Part shown: positions 5,913 through 7,979 of the stretch, piece after piece
Position numbering within the stretch: position 1 is the stretch's first letter
Layout: each line of letters opens with the position of its first letter
NCBI GenBank assembly: GCA_947174825.1
Contig: CAMWKN010000049.1
Coordinates: 1-7,979, forward strand
Source: an uncultured Clostridium sp.
GTDB taxonomy: Bacteria; Bacillota_A; Clostridia; Lachnospirales; Lachnospiraceae
Reading direction: 5' to 3'
Length of the DNA: 7,979 nucleotides
Notes under the pieces: generated by a model
Told to the model about the DNA's origin: nothing
The model's database searches: none
Seen by the model: only the letters and a program-made list of their open reading frames with translations
Program-made: the position numbers and the translations under genes

Positions 5913-7052
5913 ATGAAACAGATTGCTGTTCTAGGATCCACAGGATCTATCGGAACACAGACATTAGAGGTGGTCCGTGCGAATGAGGATATGCAGGTGG
6001 TTTCTCTGGCGGCGGCTTCCAATATTGACTTGCTGGAGCAGCAGATCAGGGAGTTTCATCCGGAACTTGTCTGTGTATACCAGCCAGAGCGGGCGCATGA
6101 GTTGGAGCGGCGTATGGCAGGAGAAAAGGTAACGATTCTGACGGGAATGGATGGATTGATTGCCTGCGCTACAGTTTCTTCGGCACAGATTGTGGTGGCA
6201 GCTGTGGTGGGCATGATTGGAATCAGACCGGTGATAGAGGCAATACAGGCAGGGAAAGATATTGCCTTTGCCAATAAAGAAACGCTGGTAACAGCAGGAC
6301 ATATCATTATGCCGCTGGTACAGAAACATGGGGTACAGTTGCTGCCGGTAGACAGTGAGCATTCTGCCATTTTCCAATGTCTGCATGATGAGTCAGACCG
6401 GGAAGTGGCAAAGATACTGTTGACCGCTTCCGGTGGCCCTTTCCGGGGGAGAACCAGAGAGGAATTGACTCAGATCCAGGTGGAGGATGCACTCAAACAT
6501 CCTAATTGGGAGATGGGGCGTAAAATTACCATTGATTCTTCTACCATGGTAAATAAGGGCTTGGAGGTTATTGAAGCCAAGTGGCTGTTTCATGTAGATG
6601 TGGATCAGATTCAGGTAGTGGTGCAGCCTCAGAGCGTGATTCATTCCATGGTGGAATTTGCGGATGGCGCTGTACTGGCACAATTAGGAACGCCGGATAT
6701 GAAATTGCCAATCCAGTATGCACTGTGCTATCCAGAGAGACGTTATCTGGCGGGGGAACGCTTGGATTTCTGGAAACTGGGAAGCATTCAGTTTGAGAAA
6801 CCGGATCTGGAGACTTTTCGGGGATTGTCTCTGGCATATGAAGCAGGCAGAATAGGTGGCAGTATGCCAACTGTATTGAATGCAGCCAATGAAAAGGCGG
6901 TTTCATTATTTCTGAATCGTCAGATTGGATATCTGGAGATTACTGATATTATAGAGAAATGTATGCAGATGCATCATAATATAGCAGATCCTTCTTTGGA
7001 GGATATTTTGGCGGTGGAGCAGGATGTGTACCGTCAGATTGAAAGTGTATAA
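5913..7052 (+). CDS. dxr: 1-deoxy-D-xylulose 5-phosphate reductoisomerase
   Basis: DXR carries out the second step of the MEP isoprenoid pathway: rearrangement and NADPH-dependent reduction of DXP to 2-C-methyl-D-erythritol 4-phosphate. It is the target of fosmidomycin. The 379-residue product begins with the NADPH-binding LGSTGSIGTQTLEVV (7-21). FANKETLVTAGH (119-130) carries the cofactor-binding NKE. The metal ligands are Asp147 and Glu149 in LPVDSEHSAIFQ, and Glu218 in MVNKGLEVIEAKWLF. LTASGGPFRGR (170-180) and HPNWEMGRKITIDSST (196-211) supply phosphate and substrate contacts. GGAGG (5902-5906) is 6 nt before ATG. Its product feeds the isoprenoid supply used by UppS two genes upstream. 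The gene is complete, and a hairpin pair separates it from rseP. Confidence 0.97.
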   Translation: MKQIAVLGSTGSIGTQTLEVVRANEDMQVVSLAAASNIDLLEQQIREFHPELVCVYQPERAHELERRMAGEKVTILTGMDGLIACATVSSAQIVVAAVVGMIGIRPVIEAIQAGKDIAFANKETLVTAGHIIMPLVQKHGVQLLPVDSEHSAIFQCLHDESDREVAKILLTASGGPFRGRTREELTQIQVEDALKHPNWEMGRKITIDSSTMVNKGLEVIEAKWLFHVDVDQIQVVVQPQSVIHSMVEFADGAVLAQLGTPDMKLPIQYALCYPERRYLAGERLDFWKLGSIQFEKPDLETFRGLSLAYEAGRIGGSMPTVLNAANEKAVSLFLNRQIGYLEITDIIEKCMQMHHNIADPSLEDILAVEQDVYRQIESV

Positions 7053-7059
7053 GAGTTGA

Positions 7060-7101
7060 AGTTTTCCTAATGCAGGAAAGCCATCTTGCACAAGGAAAAC
7101 T
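7060..7101 (+). repeat. Hairpin with alternative pairing after dxr
   Basis: AGTTTTCCT (7060-7068) pairs over 9 bp with AGGAAAACT (7093-7101), and inner TGCA/TGCA (7071-7074, 7087-7090) extends the stem beyond a 2x2 internal loop. The left arm can instead pair locally: TTTCCT (7063-7068) with AGGAAA (7074-7079), loop of 5. No T-run follows, so it is not a standard terminator. It may be a processing or regulatory stem. Confidence 0.5.
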
Positions 7102-7110
7102 ATATCAACA

Positions 7111-7130
7111 AGAGTTACTTTCGTAACTCT
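7111..7130 (+). repeat. 8-bp perfect hairpin just before the rseP ribosome site
   Basis: AGAGTTAC (7111-7118) and GTAACTCT (7123-7130) form a perfect 8-bp stem closed by a TTTC tetraloop. It ends 10 nt before AGGAGG (7141-7146) of rseP. It is followed by GGAAAAATGC, not a T-run, so it is unlikely to terminate. It could affect mRNA processing or rseP translation. AGAGTT also occurs just after the dxr stop (7052-7057) and could compete for the right arm. Confidence 0.55.
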
Positions 7131-7153
7131 GGAAAAATGCAGGAGGTTTGGAT

Positions 7154-7979
7154 ATGACTTTGGGTAGTATTATTGCCGCTTTATTGATTTTTACTGTAAT
7201 TGTGGTAATTCATGAGTTTGGACATTTTTTGCTGGCAAAAAAACATGGAGTAGGAGTGCCGGAATTTTCTGTGGGCATGGGACCTCGTATTGTTACCGTG
7301 GCTAAGACAGCCCAGGGAATGCGGTGCCGCTTTCTGTGTTCACAGAGTAAATTTGACAGCATGGAGGATTGGAAGGATGTTACTAAGTATTCCTGGAAGC
7401 TATTTCCTCTGGGAGGTTCTTGTGCCATGATAGGAGAGGATGAGGACAATGACGCTGAGGATTCCTTTAATACCAAGGGAGTCTGGGCGAGATTTTCCAT
7501 TATTTTTGCTGGACCATTTTTTAACTTCATTCTTGCCTTTGTTTTTTCCGTTATTATTATTGCCCATAACGGAGTTGATATTCCTCTGGTAAGAGCAGTA
7601 TATGAGCACCAGCCGGCCCAGACAGCAGGAATCCAGGAGGGTGACATTATTAAAGAAGTGAATGGCAAAAAAATTACTATCGGCAGGGAGATTGATACCC
7701 ATTTTCTTTTGCATCCACTGACAGGTAAGGATGTGGAAGTAGTGGTGGAACGAGACGGGGAACGCAAAACTTTTATGATTGATCCCCACTATACCACTTA
7801 TCTCTTTGGTTTTACTTATGGTGCCCAGGCAACCAGTAGTACCAAGATTGAAGAGATATCCAAAGATCGACCTTTTGATAAGGCAGGACTGAAATCCGGC
7901 GATAAGATTAAAAGGGGCAAGGGTCGCGTGGTAACCAATGGTGAAGAACTGGGCAATGTAATGGCACAGGAAAATGTAT
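7154..7979 (+). CDS. rseP: RseP/RasP-type site-2 protease (RIP metalloprotease), 3' end outside window
   Basis: This intramembrane zinc protease cuts membrane-bound anti-sigma factors and leftover signal peptides. The frame is open from ATG 7154 to the window end, giving 275 residues; AGGAGG (7141-7146) lies 7 nt upstream. The first membrane segment carries the zinc motif HEFGH (20-24). FSVGMGP (38-44), PLGG (85-88) and FAGPFFNFILA (118-128, second membrane segment) follow the family pattern. The stretch between the zinc helix and PLGG is about 23 residues longer than I recall for Bacillus RasP. A PDZ domain begins near 146 (AGIQEGDIIKEVNG, 158-171), and a second PDZ-like segment is at about 231-267 (AGLKSGDKI, 244-252). 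The LDG-type motif and C-terminal membrane segments, with the third zinc ligand, are beyond the window. The gene's position after dxr supports the call. Confidence 0.93.
   Translation, partial: MTLGSIIAALLIFTVIVVIHEFGHFLLAKKHGVGVPEFSVGMGPRIVTVAKTAQGMRCRFLCSQSKFDSMEDWKDVTKYSWKLFPLGGSCAMIGEDEDNDAEDSFNTKGVWARFSIIFAGPFFNFILAFVFSVIIIAHNGVDIPLVRAVYEHQPAQTAGIQEGDIIKEVNGKKITIGREIDTHFLLHPLTGKDVEVVVERDGERKTFMIDPHYTTYLFGFTYGAQATSSTKIEEISKDRPFDKAGLKSGDKIKRGKGRVVTNGEELGNVMAQENV

Noticed and set aside
5964..6906. Several overlapping minus-strand open frames opposite dxr and one plus-strand frame inside it
   Set aside because: Composition (His, Cys, Ser, Pro-rich) is typical of antisense shadows, while dxr covers the region with every motif intact.
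7210..7789. Two minus-strand open frames (185 and 129 codons) opposite rseP
   Set aside because: The plus-strand frame encodes HEFGH, PLGG and PDZ motifs without interruption; the minus frames show no recognisable features.

Overview
The window looks like a chromosomal core region of a moderately AT-rich, low-G+C Gram-positive bacterium. Its closest resemblance is to a Clostridia/Lachnospiraceae-type Firmicute. The reasons are the strong GGAGG-type ribosome sites before almost every gene, the classic Firmicute order pyrH-frr-uppS-cdsA-dxr-rseP, a LytR-type C-terminal domain, and the sequence style of the proteins. The taxonomic placement is inference, because no search was possible. Nothing resembles an insertion sequence, phage, CRISPR array, tRNA or rRNA.

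Left part (1-1109): the 3' end of a cell-wall-associated protein with a LytR C-terminal domain runs into a hairpin terminator. It converges with dtd (D-aminoacyl-tRNA deacylase, minus strand), whose stop codon lies inside the terminator stem. Between dtd and the next gene is a divergent promoter region. The plus-strand promoter there carries a perfect 16-bp palindrome between its -35 and -10 boxes.

Middle left (1110-2037): a solitary pseF-like gene (CMP-pseudaminic acid synthetase), probably a one-gene unit, is followed by a 232-bp gap. The gap holds a good extended -10 promoter and an about 87-nt leader with several mutually exclusive stem options.

Right part (2038-7979): an apparent operon of bactofilin, pyrH, frr, uppS, cdsA, dxr and rseP (cut by the window end). 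It joins UMP phosphorylation and ribosome recycling to envelope synthesis. Dxr starts the MEP pathway that makes isoprenoid units, UppS builds undecaprenyl diphosphate from them, CdsA makes CDP-diacylglycerol for phospholipids, and RseP is a membrane site-2 protease. The unusual member is the bactofilin, a polymerising cytoskeletal protein placed 22 bp before pyrH, where rpsB-tsf is usual. Long hairpins lie in the frr-uppS and dxr-rseP gaps.

I do not see a clearly new multi-gene system. The points most worth a second look are non-coding: the promoter palindrome (Spo0A-box-like), the bactofilin leader, the 21-bp hairpin before uppS and the paired hairpins before rseP. At protein level, the bactofilin-led operon and the rseP insertion stand out.
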